A stretch of 64,000 bases of DNA from Bacillus sp. FJAT-44742 (GTDB lineage Bacteria > Bacillota > Bacilli > Bacillales > Marinococcaceae), in NCBI RefSeq assembly GCF_002797315.1, contig NZ_KZ454936.1, positions 2,999 through 66,998 of the forward strand. Reading direction: 5' to 3'. The notes beneath the pieces were generated by a model, which saw nothing but the letters and a program-made list of their open reading frames with translations, did not search any database and was not told the origin of the DNA. How positions within the stretch are numbered: the first letter of the stretch is position 1; each line of letters begins with the position of its first letter. The translations under genes and the position numbers were made by a program. Positions 56,380-64,000 of this stretch are shown piece after piece.

Positions 56380-57450
56380 ATGCCGGTTATCCGATCGGTC
56401 AGCACAGTGGACTTGCCCTGCCAGGTATCTCAGCAAGACACCATGAGGGTAGTAAGAGAAATGTTTAAGGATCATTTCTATGACATCGACAGGTTATTAA
56501 CGGTGTTTGGGAATGGACAAATAGAAAATCGAAATCTGGTAAAACCGTTAGAGTGGTTTACAGGTGATCACAGCTTTCAAGAGAGAAATGATATATATAT
56601 TAAAGAAGCAGTCAGTCTAGGAAGTAAGGCGGTCGCCTGTTGTCTGAAAGAAAACGACCTTACTGCTAATCAGATCGACGCTATTATATATGTCTCAAGT
56701 TCAGGACTTGCCACACCCTCCATCGAAGCCAGAATCATGAATATGCTGAAGTTTTCAGCTCATACAAAACGTATTCCGCTATGGGGCCTCGGGTGTGCCG
56801 GAGGCGCTGCAGGAATCAGCAGAGCTCATGAATATTGCCTGGCTTACCCTGGGGCACGTGTGCTGGTTTTATGTGTTGAATTATGCAGCCTGACCTTCCA
56901 AAGAGAAGATACTACCAAAAGCAACCTGATTGGCACGTCTCTTTTTTCTGATGGAGTGGCCTGCGCGTTAATAGAAGGGGATCAAATTGAAACAAACGAA
57001 AAGAAGGAGAAGGCTTACCCCAACACTAAGGCAGTCCAATCTACATTGATGAGAGATTCCGAAGATGTGATGGGATGGGACGTAAAGGATAACGGTTTAA
57101 ATGTTATCTTCTCAAGGGATATTCCAAGCATAATAGAATCTTGGCTTAAGCCTAATGTAGAAGAATTCCTGTTAACAATCAGCAAAACGATTGAAGAGAT
57201 TTCCTACTTTGTCGCCCATCCTGGAGGGAAGAAGGTGCTCACTGCTTACGAAAAGGCAATGTCCTTTACAGAGGCAAAAACTGAGGATTCAAGAAAAGTA
57301 TTAGCCCATTACGGAAACATGTCTTCTCCGACTGTATTGTATGTACTAAAGGAAACCATGAATAAACAGCCGGTTGCCGGAGAAGAAGGACTGCTGACTG
57401 CGTTGGGTCCGGGATTTAGCTCTGAGCTTGTATGGCTTGAATGGAAGTGA
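56380..57450 (+). CDS. bpsA: Type III polyketide synthase (BpsA-like)
   Basis: 356 aa, chalcone-synthase family. The catalytic Cys lies in LWGLGCAGGAAG (about 128-139), His in FVAHPGGKKVL near 282 and Asn in HYGNMSSPTVLYVL near 317. Firmicutes members make alkylpyrones from fatty acyl-CoA and malonyl-CoA. GTGAGG precedes ATG 56380; upstream in-frame starts are not supported. Coupled to a methyltransferase gene 10 bases later. Confidence 0.9.
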   Translation: MPVIRSVSTVDLPCQVSQQDTMRVVREMFKDHFYDIDRLLTVFGNGQIENRNLVKPLEWFTGDHSFQERNDIYIKEAVSLGSKAVACCLKENDLTANQIDAIIYVSSSGLATPSIEARIMNMLKFSAHTKRIPLWGLGCAGGAAGISRAHEYCLAYPGARVLVLCVELCSLTFQREDTTKSNLIGTSLFSDGVACALIEGDQIETNEKKEKAYPNTKAVQSTLMRDSEDVMGWDVKDNGLNVIFSRDIPSIIESWLKPNVEEFLLTISKTIEEISYFVAHPGGKKVLTAYEKAMSFTEAKTEDSRKVLAHYGNMSSPTVLYVLKETMNKQPVAGEEGLLTALGPGFSSELVWLEWK

Positions 57451-57460
57451 GGAAGCGCAA

Positions 57461-58009
57461 ATGGTGTTCTTCAGTATACTTATAGCAATTGTAATTATTC
57501 AGCGCTTGATTGAACTGCTGTATGCCAAAAGAAATGAGAAATGGATGAAAGCAGAGGGGGCGGTGGAATACGGAAACAAGCATTATCCGTTCATTGTTCT
57601 GCTTCATGTTTTGTTTTTTGTATCTATACTTATTGAAGGAACTATTAATGAAGGACAGACAGGACCAGGCTGGTTTCTCTTTTTCCTTTTATTTATTGCC
57701 GCTCAAGTGATGAGGGTGTGGGCTTTGGCTTCTCTGGGGAAGTTTTGGAACACTAAGATTATTGTTCTCCCTGGGGAAAACAAAGTGGCTAAGGGGCCTT
57801 ACCGGTGGGTGAAGCATCCCAACTATATCGTGGTGGCAACTGAAATTGCAGCACTGCCTCTTATATTTGGTGCATATTTTACAGCAATCGTTTTTACGAT
57901 ATTAAATGCTCTCTTGCTTTTGTTTGTTAGAATACCTGCAGAAGAGAAGGCGTTAACTGCACTGAAGCAAGAACAGGCTGAACGTAAGGTTTCGCTTTCC
58001 AGAGAGTAG
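57461..58009 (+). CDS. bpsB: Isoprenylcysteine methyltransferase-like membrane protein (BpsB/YpbQ type)
   Basis: 182 aa with about four to five membrane segments. The C-terminal GPYRWVKHPNYIVVATEIAA near residues 108-127 is the S-adenosylmethionine-binding motif of the ICMT family. In B. subtilis the equivalent gene follows the type III synthase and O-methylates the alkylpyrones. GAGGAAG lies before ATG 57461. Confidence 0.88.
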   Translation: MVFFSILIAIVIIQRLIELLYAKRNEKWMKAEGAVEYGNKHYPFIVLLHVLFFVSILIEGTINEGQTGPGWFLFFLLFIAAQVMRVWALASLGKFWNTKIIVLPGENKVAKGPYRWVKHPNYIVVATEIAALPLIFGAYFTAIVFTILNALLLLFVRIPAEEKALTALKQEQAERKVSLSRE

Positions 58010-58041
58010 GGGCTGGGATAAAGCTGTCTCATCTAAGCAAT

Positions 58042-58069
58042 TCTCCAATTATCATCTTTTGATAATTGG
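58042..58069. repeat. Inverted repeat after bpsB
   Basis: CCAATTATC and GATAATTGG around a short loop, 33 bases after bpsB. No T run, so terminator activity is doubtful. Confidence 0.5.
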
Positions 58070-58129
58070 ACTCCATGAAAGCACGTCACTCTTCTGGTCA
58101 AAACCAATTGAATACTGCACACAAAACAT

Positions 58130-58181
58130 GAGCTCTCACTAATGGGAAGAACTCTTCTCTTTAGCTGGGAGCCTTTTTTGT
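58130..58181 (+). terminator. Probable terminator between bpsB and the GerP-like genes
   Basis: A branched or bulged stem, AGCTCTCACTAA with TTAGCTGGGAGCC and an inner GGGAAGA/TCTTCTC, followed by TTTTTT. Confidence 0.6.
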
Positions 58182-58244
58182 ATTTCACATAAACTGGGCA
58201 ATAACATATACTGACCATAACTTGGCTGAAAAGGGTGTATGTGT

Positions 58245-58499
58245 ATGCCAGTGATCAATAACATTTTTAATATAAAAATAAACAACATCTCTTCAAATGC
58301 ATCGGTAAACTTTGGGAATGCTGTTCATGAAGGTCATAACGTAAATGATAAATCACAGGGAACAAATACTGCGATCGGAGATCTTTCTCCTCTGTCTGCC
58401 TGGAACAAAAACCAGCTTCTTGATCCAGATGTGAATGATATGGTGACAAACGAGCCGGAATTCCTTACTAAAAGTGTCAATTCAGCTAAATCTATTTAA
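58245..58499 (+). CDS. GerPA/GerPF-like small spore protein, copy 1
   Basis: 84 aa from ATG 58245 (AAGGGTG seven bases upstream). The N-terminus MPVINNIFNIKINNISSNAS and SVNFGNA recall the GerPA/GerPF group, where a short beta region I--IS-G-V-FGD is shared. The rest is polar (Asn, Asp, Ser). GerP proteins help germinants reach their receptors through the spore coat. The family call is tentative because the conserved positions are few. Confidence 0.6.
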   Translation: MPVINNIFNIKINNISSNASVNFGNAVHEGHNVNDKSQGTNTAIGDLSPLSAWNKNQLLDPDVNDMVTNEPEFLTKSVNSAKSI

Positions 58500-58515
58500 G
58501 GAGGAATAACCAAGG

Positions 58516-58701
58516 GTGGTAAAAGTCTCTATCTTAAATTTAAAGGTGGATAGCATTTCAACCAATGCATCTCTCAATATTGGGAAGACGCTCATTGTGC
58601 AAAAGCCTCCAGAAGAAAATGATGTTGAGGAGCCTGAGGCTGTTGACGACGTATCCCCGCCGCCGCCGGGCCCCCCTCCTCCAGCACCTCCCACTGTCTA
58701 A
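58516..58701 (+). CDS. GerP-like small protein with polyproline tail, copy 2
   Basis: 61 aa from GTG 58516 after AAGGAGG. The first 25 residues (ILNLKVDSISTNASLNIGKT) parallel the preceding gene: both have I-S-NAS then N-G. The tail is acidic and ends PPPPGPPPPAPPTV, eleven prolines in fourteen residues. It probably arose by duplication of the neighbour. I know no family member with this tail. Confidence 0.6.
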   Translation: MVKVSILNLKVDSISTNASLNIGKTLIVQKPPEENDVEEPEAVDDVSPPPPGPPPPAPPTV

Positions 58702-58704
58702 TTC

Positions 58705-58736
58705 AAGAAGGCCATCCTTAACGGGATGGCCTTCTT
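58705..58736. terminator. Bidirectional terminator overlapping the hsp20 stop
   Basis: AAGAAGGCCATCC / GGATGGCCTTCTT with a 6-nt loop. The last codons and stop of the Hsp20 gene (minus strand) lie inside this hairpin. Confidence 0.85.
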
Positions 58737-59161
58737 CGGTATTGAACAGGAACATGGTCTTGATATTTTTCTTCATTCGGTTTTCTTGTCAAACGTATGG
58801 TGAGCAGTCCGTTTTCATAGGCTGCTTTGATGTCGTCCGCTTCTACTGGAAAAGGAAGGTCAACAGTACGGTGGAAGTTTCCGTGATTCAGTTCCGTCTG
58901 GATAGGGCGGCTTTGCTCAGGTTCTTTCCAACGTAACGTTCCTTTAATATAAAGTTTATGAGGATCCACTGACAGTCTAACGTCTTTTTCACTTTGAAGG
59001 CCGGGAAGCCCCATAATAATCATCGCTTCCTTTTCCGCCTCGTATACATTTAAATAAGGACCCTTGTGCTGCATGACTTCTGAGAAGTCGGTCCAAAAGT
59101 CTTCATCAAGAACCTTTTCGGCATACTTTTGCCATTGCATCATTTTTTCAAAAGCATTCAT
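58718..59161 (-). CDS. Hsp20/alpha-crystallin family protein
   Basis: 147 aa. The alpha-crystallin domain runs from about residue 34 to 125, with NVYEAEKEAMIIMGLPGL at its start and FHRTVDLPFPVEADDIKAAYENGLLTIRLTRK at its end in sections. It lacks the C-terminal IXI motif typical of heat-shock members and has a basic end (QYRRRPSR). In this setting it may be a spore-coat type crystallin such as CotM or CotP (inference). Confidence 0.85.
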   Translation of the reverse strand: MNAFEKMMQWQKYAEKVLDEDFWTDFSEVMQHKGPYLNVYEAEKEAMIIMGLPGLQSEKDVRLSVDPHKLYIKGTLRWKEPEQSRPIQTELNHGNFHRTVDLPFPVEADDIKAAYENGLLTIRLTRKPNEEKYQDHVPVQYRRRPSR

Positions 59162-59303
59162 AACTGTCTCCTCCTAATAATATACTCCGCAGTCACCTAT
59201 GGTCTAACATTTTATGTCGTGAAAGGGTAAGGCGTTCATATAGTTATATAGAAGAGAAAGATTGGATGATCAATTCCCGCTCAAAGCAGTTTGGAGGATC
59301 CTG

Positions 59304-59567
59304 ATGTATATAGACTTTTACAGCTGGGCTCAAAATATGGAAAAGCGAATCAAAAAGCTGGAGGAAGAGAATGAGGAATTACGCAAGCAAATAGAGGCAA
59401 TGGACAAAACGACAATTGAAAATGTTAACTATAAAATTCAGGAGCTTCACGTAAAGGAATTAAAGGGAACCTTAAATATTGGGTGGGCTGGAAAAGCCTC
59501 GTCGGAAGAAGTGGAGGATTTGCTGCAGGATATTATGATAGATAGTGAAAATAAAGACGATAATTGA
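59304..59567 (+). CDS. GerPC-like spore germination protein, short form
   Basis: 87 aa from ATG 59304 (GGAGG upstream). A coiled coil, MEKRIKKLEEENEELRKQIE (about residues 9-28), is followed by ENVNYKIQELHVKELKGTLN and IGW, a segment conserved in GerPC. B. subtilis GerPC is about 200 aa, so this is a short version that keeps the coiled coil and the shared motif. It supports the reading of the two upstream small genes as GerP-like. Confidence 0.75.
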   Translation: MYIDFYSWAQNMEKRIKKLEEENEELRKQIEAMDKTTIENVNYKIQELHVKELKGTLNIGWAGKASSEEVEDLLQDIMIDSENKDDN

Positions 59568-59644
59568 CGAAGGATTATGGCTTCCCTGCACTTTATTTTT
59601 CATGATATATTTTTTTGAAATAATGAGAAGGCGGGGTGTTGTGA

Positions 59645-60184
59645 TTGCTGGATATGCTGCTTAATAACGCAGTCACAATGATAATAATCATTCTAATTAT
59701 TAACATTGTATATGTAACCCTTTTTACGATTCGAATGATTTTTACCTTAAAAGGTCAGAGGTACTTTGCAGCTGGTGTAAGTATAATAGAAATTATTATT
59801 TACGTCATTGGACTGGGGCTTGTTTTGGACAACCTGGACCAGATTGCCAACCTGATTGCATATGCGATAGGATATGGCACAGGAGTAATCGTTGGAATGA
59901 AAATTGAAGAAAAGCTTGCACTTGGGTATATAACCGTAAATGTAATTACGAAAGAATACGAGCCGGATATCCCGAACGCATTAAGAGACAAGGGGTACGG
60001 AGTTACAAACTGGGTAGCATACGGAAGAGAGGGCGAACGCCTGATGATGCAGATCTTAACGTCTCGGAAAGCGGAAGCGGCATTGTATCAAACAGTTAAG
60101 CAGCTGGATCCAAAAGCTTTTATTATCTCTCATGAACCGAAAGCTTTCTTTGGAGGTTTTTGGGTTAAGGGTGTTAGAAAGTAA
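59645..60184 (+). CDS. yebE: YebE-type membrane protein (DUF2179, UPF0316)
   Basis: 179 aa: three membrane helices (about 7-27, 42-60, 68-90) and a cytoplasmic DUF2179 domain with [28 protein letters not shown]-like end (split near residues 143-170). Start TTG 59645, after GGCGGGGTG. The order yebE-yebG-purE matches B. subtilis, marking the return to conserved synteny. Function unknown. Confidence 0.9.
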   Translation: MLDMLLNNAVTMIIIILIINIVYVTLFTIRMIFTLKGQRYFAAGVSIIEIIIYVIGLGLVLDNLDQIANLIAYAIGYGTGVIVGMKIEEKLALGYITVNVITKEYEPDIPNALRDKGYGVTNWVAYGREGERLMMQILTSRKAEAALYQTVKQLDPKAFIISHEPKAFFGGFWVKGVRK

Positions 60185-60485
60185 GCGTGACAGTCACCAT
60201 TCTCTAATAATTGGCTTTGTTACATGTTGTTGCAGATGTTCGATACGATGCTCTCATGGAGCTAAAGGTACACGTGCGACCTCCATTCATGCTTTACATC
60301 ATTCGCAATTTCACGGTTCTTTTATGCCGATTATTGCCTGCACCTTCGGGAAAACCACTCTGCGACGGCTCATGATATTTCCAAAGACATCTGGCGTTTA
60401 TCTATAATCAAGTGACTTATAAAATGTTAACAGAGCCTTTTTAAAAAAAGATCAGCAAAGAATATTCAAGGGAGTGGCATAGAAA
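60185..60485. other. Gap between yebE and yebG
   Basis: About 300 bases. One frame is open (from inside yebE to 60407) but has no ribosome site or recognisable protein; I take it as non-coding. Confidence 0.6.
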
Positions 60486-60713
60486 ATGGCAAAAAAGAAG
60501 CAGCAAAAACAGCAGAACAAGCAGCCCGACAAAAAAAAGTTTGAAGTGCTGGAAACTGAAAGCATAGCGCAATGCCTTCAAAGGATGGACAACGAAGGAT
60601 ACAGGCCGGTGAGAAGAATGGAAGAACCGATCTTTGAAGAAAAGGAAGAAAACGGTACGACAGAAGTTGTACCTGTGAGGCAGTTAGTTATTTTTGAAGG
60701 GAAAAAGAAGTAA
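60486..60713 (+). CDS. yebG: NETI-motif protein (YebG-like)
   Basis: 75 aa, Lys/Gln-rich start. The YebG core is present: [32 protein letters not shown] in two parts (about 19-50). Where relatives have NETI this one has ETESI, so the name-giving motif is changed. Placed directly before the purE riboswitch as in B. subtilis. Function unknown. Confidence 0.85.
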   Translation: MAKKKQQKQQNKQPDKKKFEVLETESIAQCLQRMDNEGYRPVRRMEEPIFEEKEENGTTEVVPVRQLVIFEGKKK

Positions 60714-60834
60714 AAGGCGAACATTTATAAAAACATAAGAAAAAATGTTCGATTTTTGTTGACAGATCTTCTTCCATCTTGTTACTATAAAGCTGAAGAA
60801 AATGACTGAATTCATAAAAAAGAAATTTCATATA

Positions 60835-60905
60835 TCCTCATATATCATTGGGAATAAGGCCCAAAAGTTTCTACCCGGTGACCGTAAATCACTGGACTAT
60901 GGGGG
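60835..60905 (+). promoter_or_regulatory. Guanine riboswitch aptamer before the pur operon
   Basis: P1 CCTCATA / TATGGGG, core GTTTCTACC and CCGTAAAT, specificity base C in CTGGACTATG. Third guanine aptamer in the window. It should lower purE-purK-purB expression when guanine is plentiful. Confidence 0.95.
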
Positions 60906-60998
60906 GAAGCACGTTGGATTACAGGCAGCGAGGCCGGCTTTTGCCGATCAAATAAATGACTACTGCAAATCTTTCGTTAAAAAAGCCCCGGGAACCCG

Positions 60999-61037
60999 GT
61001 CTGCTTTCTCTCGTAAGAAAGGGACTTATTTTTCGGG
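60999..61037 (+). terminator. Possible expression-platform terminator before purE
   Basis: GTC..CTTTCT / AGAAAG.GGAC stem with a small bulge, followed by TTATTTTT. It lies between the aptamer and purE; PurR operators may also occur upstream but I did not identify one. Confidence 0.6.
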
Positions 61038-61093
61038 GTATTGTTATGTAAAAAAAAGGAAAATTAATTGTGAAAAATGAAGGAGGAACCTTC

Positions 61094-61579
61094 GTGGCAC
61101 CTTTAGTCGGGGTAATTATGGGAAGTACGTCAGATTGGGAGACAATGGAGCATACCTGTACCATACTCGAGGAATTACACATACCGTTTGAAAAAAAAGT
61201 AGTCTCCGCACATAGAACACCTGATTTAATGTTTGAGTATGCAGAACACGCTAAAGGCAGAGGATTGAAAGTAATCATTGCTGGGGCTGGCGGAGCAGCC
61301 CACCTTCCAGGAATGGTCGCTGCAAAGACCTCTCTCCCAGTCATAGGAGTTCCTGTTCAATCTAAAGCACTAAATGGTCTGGACTCGTTATTATCAATTG
61401 TACAAATGCCAGGTGGCGTGCCGGTGGCAACTGTAGCCATTGGAAAAGCGGGAGCCACGAACGCAGGCCTTCTTGCGGCCGAAATGATTGGAGCATTTGA
61501 CGAGGGAGTAAGTGAAAGATTGGAGCAGCGAAGAGAAGAGATAAAGAATACAGTGTTGGAAACGAGTGACACGCTATGA
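61094..61579 (+). CDS. purE: 5-(carboxyamino)imidazole ribonucleotide mutase PurE
   Basis: 161 aa. Conserved [16 protein letters not shown] (about 5-20), [13 protein letters not shown] near 40-52, [17 protein letters not shown] near 66-82 and [20 protein letters not shown] near 103-122. Start GTG 61094 is set by AAGGAGG seven bases upstream. It moves the carboxyl group of N5-CAIR to C4 and is coupled to purK by an ATGA overlap. Confidence 0.96.
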   Translation: MAPLVGVIMGSTSDWETMEHTCTILEELHIPFEKKVVSAHRTPDLMFEYAEHAKGRGLKVIIAGAGGAAHLPGMVAAKTSLPVIGVPVQSKALNGLDSLLSIVQMPGGVPVATVAIGKAGATNAGLLAAEMIGAFDEGVSERLEQRREEIKNTVLETSDTL

Positions 61580-62703
61580 GTAAAGTGATTATACCTGGTC
61601 AAACAATTGGGATACTTGGCGGCGGACAGCTCGGCAGAATGATGGCTCTATCTGCCAGGGAAATGGGATACAAAATTGCTGTAATGGAACCGAAAAAGAA
61701 TTCGCCAACAGGGCAGATTGCAGACGTAGAGATTATTGCTTCCTACGATGATCAGTCGGGTGCCAGGGAAATGGCAGAGCATTGTGATGTCTTCACCTAT
61801 GAATTTGAAAATATTGAAGCGGACACTGCAGGTTTTTTAGAAAGTCATCTCTACCTTCCGCAAGGAAAGGACCTTCTTTTTATCACCCAGCATAGAATAC
61901 GTGAAAAAAAAGCTATTCAAGAAGCAGGGGTGGAAGTCGCTCCTTATAAGGAGATTACTTCTTTAGAGGACCTGGAGGCATCCATCCAGGAATTAGGACT
62001 TCCTGCAGTCCTTAAAACCTGCCGAGGCGGTTATGATGGAAAGGGACAAGTGGTCATTCAACAGGCTGAAGAAGCTGAAAAGGCTTATAGCTCTTTAAAG
62101 GAATCAGGAGAGCTTGTGCTTGAAGCCTGGATTCCATTTAAGAAAGAGATTTCTGTGATCGTTACACGGAGTACGAACGGCGAAACAGCAACATTCCCTC
62201 TGGGAGAAAACATTCATGTACATAATATTCTCCACCAAACGATTGTACCGGCAAGAGTGGAAGCCCAGGTTAAGGACAAAGCAGAAACAATAGCTCTTCA
62301 GCTCGCAGAGCATATAAAACTCGTCGGTACACTGGCAGTAGAAATGTTTTTAACAGAAGAAGATACCATTTATGTGAATGAGCTGGCTCCCAGACCTCAT
62401 AATTCAGGACATTACACGATTAATGCTTGTGAAACGTCACAGTTTGCCCAGCACATCCGTGCCATCTGCGGTCTGCCGCTTGGGAAAACAGATCTTTTAA
62501 AACCAGTGGTTATGACAAATATTTTAGGTGAAGATCTTCCAAAGGTATTAGACCACGTTCAAGACATTCGAGATGTGCATCTTCACCTTTACGGAAAAGA
62601 AGAAGCTCGTCCCCAGAGGAAAATGGGGCACATTACTGTAATGGGTGAGAGTGTGGAAGAGGCATTAGGCCGGACCAGCAACCTTGGGCTTTGGAATAAG
62701 TGA
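61576..62703 (+). CDS. purK: 5-(carboxyamino)imidazole ribonucleotide synthase PurK
   Basis: 375 aa ATP-grasp enzyme that carboxylates AIR with bicarbonate. It has [22 protein letters not shown] near residues 10-31, [20 protein letters not shown] near 142-161, [16 protein letters not shown] near 181-196 and the metal-binding [18 protein letters not shown] near 269-286. Overlaps purE by four bases. Confidence 0.96.
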   Translation: MSKVIIPGQTIGILGGGQLGRMMALSAREMGYKIAVMEPKKNSPTGQIADVEIIASYDDQSGAREMAEHCDVFTYEFENIEADTAGFLESHLYLPQGKDLLFITQHRIREKKAIQEAGVEVAPYKEITSLEDLEASIQELGLPAVLKTCRGGYDGKGQVVIQQAEEAEKAYSSLKESGELVLEAWIPFKKEISVIVTRSTNGETATFPLGENIHVHNILHQTIVPARVEAQVKDKAETIALQLAEHIKLVGTLAVEMFLTEEDTIYVNELAPRPHNSGHYTINACETSQFAQHIRAICGLPLGKTDLLKPVVMTNILGEDLPKVLDHVQDIRDVHLHLYGKEEARPQRKMGHITVMGESVEEALGRTSNLGLWNK

Positions 62704-62821
62704 AAAAGAGCGTATGCTTATTATAGAGAAAAGTAGTAAGGAAAGCTGATCAACCCAGGATACCTGAATGGTCATCTTTCTATAAACCATGTAAAAAGAG
62801 AGATAGAGTGGAGGAAGTCAC

Positions 62822-64000
62822 ATGATTGAACGTTATACACGCCCGGAAATGGGCTCAATTTGGACAGAAGAAAATCGATATAATGCCTGGCTAGAGGTTG
62901 AGATTGTAGCCTGTGAAGCGTGGGCAGAGCTTGGTGAAATCCCAAAAGAAGATGTAAAGAAAATTAGAGAGAACGCAGGATTTAATGTAAACAGAATTCA
63001 CGAAATTGAGGCTGAAACGCGCCACGATGTCGTTGCTTTCACAAGAGCGGTTTCTGAAACTCTCGGAGATGAACGTAAATGGGTTCATTACGGGTTAACC
63101 TCAACAGATGTTGTTGATACGGCACTTTCTTATTTGTTAAAGCAGGCTAATGAAATCATCCAAAAAGATCTGGAGAATTTCATCGATATACTTAAAAATA
63201 AAGCTCAAGAGCACAAGTACACTGTCATGATGGGAAGAACACATGGTGTGCATGCAGAACCAACAACCTTTGGACTCAAGCTTGCTCTTTGGTATGAAGA
63301 AATGAAAAGAAACCTTGAACGTTTTAAGCACGCATCCGAGGGAGTCCGGTTTGGAAAGCTTTCAGGTGCTGTTGGAACCTTTGCAAACATTCCGCCATTT
63401 ATAGAAGAGTTTGTTTGTGACAAGCTTGGCCTTGAGGCTGCACCGATTTCAACCCAAACCCTGCAGCGTGATCGTCACGCTCATTACGTCGGAACGCTTG
63501 CTTTAATCGCCGCTTCTATTGAAAAGATGGCCGTAGAAATCCGTGGGCTGCAAAAGAGTGAAACCCGTGAGGTAGAAGAGTTCTTTGCTAAAGGTCAAAA
63601 AGGCTCCTCTGCTATGCCTCATAAGCGTAACCCTATTGGTTCTGAAAATATGACCGGCCTTGCTCGTGTCATCCGGGGTCACATGGTGACAGCTTACGAA
63701 AATGTACCTTTATGGCATGAAAGAGACATCTCTCATTCATCTGCAGAACGAATCATATTGCCCGATTCCACGATTGCCCTAAACTATATGCTGAATCGTT
63801 TCGGAAATATTGTAAAAAATCTTACTGTATTCCCTGAAAATATGAAGGCAAACATGGAAAAGACCTTCGGACTGATTTATTCTCAGCGTGTACTTTTGAC
63901 TCTTATTAACAAAGGGATGGTCCGTGAAGAAGCCTATGATTTAGTTCAGCCTAAGGCAATGGAGGCGTGGGAAAAAGGAGTTCCTTTCCGCACCCTCGTG
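62822..64000 (+). CDS. purB: Adenylosuccinate lyase PurB (3' end outside window)
   Basis: 393 codons are visible of about 431 expected; the frame is still open at 64000. It starts [20 protein letters not shown] after GGAGG. Fumarase-superfamily motifs: TSTDVVDTA near residues 86-94, [19 protein letters not shown] near 137-155 and the signature [20 protein letters not shown] near 260-279 with the catalytic Ser. It acts at two steps of purine synthesis, on SAICAR and adenylosuccinate. Confidence 0.96.
   Translation, partial: MIERYTRPEMGSIWTEENRYNAWLEVEIVACEAWAELGEIPKEDVKKIRENAGFNVNRIHEIEAETRHDVVAFTRAVSETLGDERKWVHYGLTSTDVVDTALSYLLKQANEIIQKDLENFIDILKNKAQEHKYTVMMGRTHGVHAEPTTFGLKLALWYEEMKRNLERFKHASEGVRFGKLSGAVGTFANIPPFIEEFVCDKLGLEAAPISTQTLQRDRHAHYVGTLALIAASIEKMAVEIRGLQKSETREVEEFFAKGQKGSSAMPHKRNPIGSENMTGLARVIRGHMVTAYENVPLWHERDISHSSAERIILPDSTIALNYMLNRFGNIVKNLTVFPENMKANMEKTFGLIYSQRVLLTLINKGMVREEAYDLVQPKAMEAWEKGVPFRTLV

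Noticed and set aside
60132-60407. 91-codon frame overlapping the end of yebE
   Set aside because: Cys/His/Ser-rich composition without motif or ribosome site; it starts inside yebE in another frame.

Overview
The window reads as chromosomal DNA of a spore-forming member of the Bacillaceae, probably a moderately halophilic genus such as Halobacillus or a relative. This rests on the family and order of the genes, which follow the Bacillus subtilis ydi-groESL and yea-guaA-pbuG-yeb-pur blocks as I remember them. Spo0E-, GerPC- and GerPA/PF-like genes, a CIRCE operator, guanine riboswitches and strong AGGAGG ribosome sites agree, as do acid-rich extracellular protein segments. The genus is inference.

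Layout. 1-363: the 3' end of a 23S gene, a 5S gene and a terminator. 484-1862: a complete ISL3-type insertion sequence with an exact 8-bp target duplication and a broken transposase. 1.9-5.6 kb: 5-oxoprolinase (pxpB-pxpA-pxpC) and a PLP sulfur-amino-acid lyase. 5.9-6.1 kb: a mini rRNA unit, 5S plus initiator tRNA-Met, with its own promoter. 6.5-22.6 kb: thiL-tsaE-tsaB-rimI-tsaD, a DnaA-box cluster, a large membrane protein, ydiF, rex, tatA-tatC, an MFS exporter, ydiK-ydiL, nagA and CIRCE-groES-groEL. 23.3-26.4 kb: a tetronate-type kinase and dehydrogenase with a divergent GntR regulator and three phased operator-like palindromes. 26.6-30.7 kb: a GXWXG/DUF4334 protein, YitT, an Lrp regulator, an AGCS symporter, a 6S-RNA-like transcript and a Spo0E-like gene. 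31.1-39.1 kb: yeaC-yeaD-yebA (MoxR, DUF58, transglutaminase), then guaA and pbuG, each behind a guanine riboswitch.

39.2-59.6 kb is the accessory part. It sits between pbuG and yebE, which are near neighbours in B. subtilis. It holds tRNA-Ala, a YhfP-like reductase, an AraC regulator, two M20 hydrolases and a tartrate/isopropylmalate-type dehydrogenase. It also holds a class III aminotransferase, a hydroxyacid dehydrogenase, a GntR regulator with palindromic operators, an eroded aldehyde dehydrogenase and a TRAP transporter. After these come two tandem patatin-like genes, a type III polyketide synthase with its methyltransferase partner, and small spore-type genes with an Hsp20. 59.6-64 kb returns to the conserved order: yebE, yebG, a third guanine riboswitch, purE-purK and purB, which runs off the window.

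The conserved blocks cover tRNA t6A modification, protein export, chaperones and purine supply. The accessory blocks look like interchangeable catabolic modules: regulator, dehydrogenase, kinase or aminotransferase, and transporter. I found no defence system, prophage or CRISPR array. The least expected signals are the DnaA-box cluster at 10.18-10.78 kb, the three 21-bp-phased GTATAC sites at 25.67 kb, the 6S-like RNA at 30.2 kb, the orphan 5S-tRNA unit and the aldehyde dehydrogenase relic at 50.1 kb.
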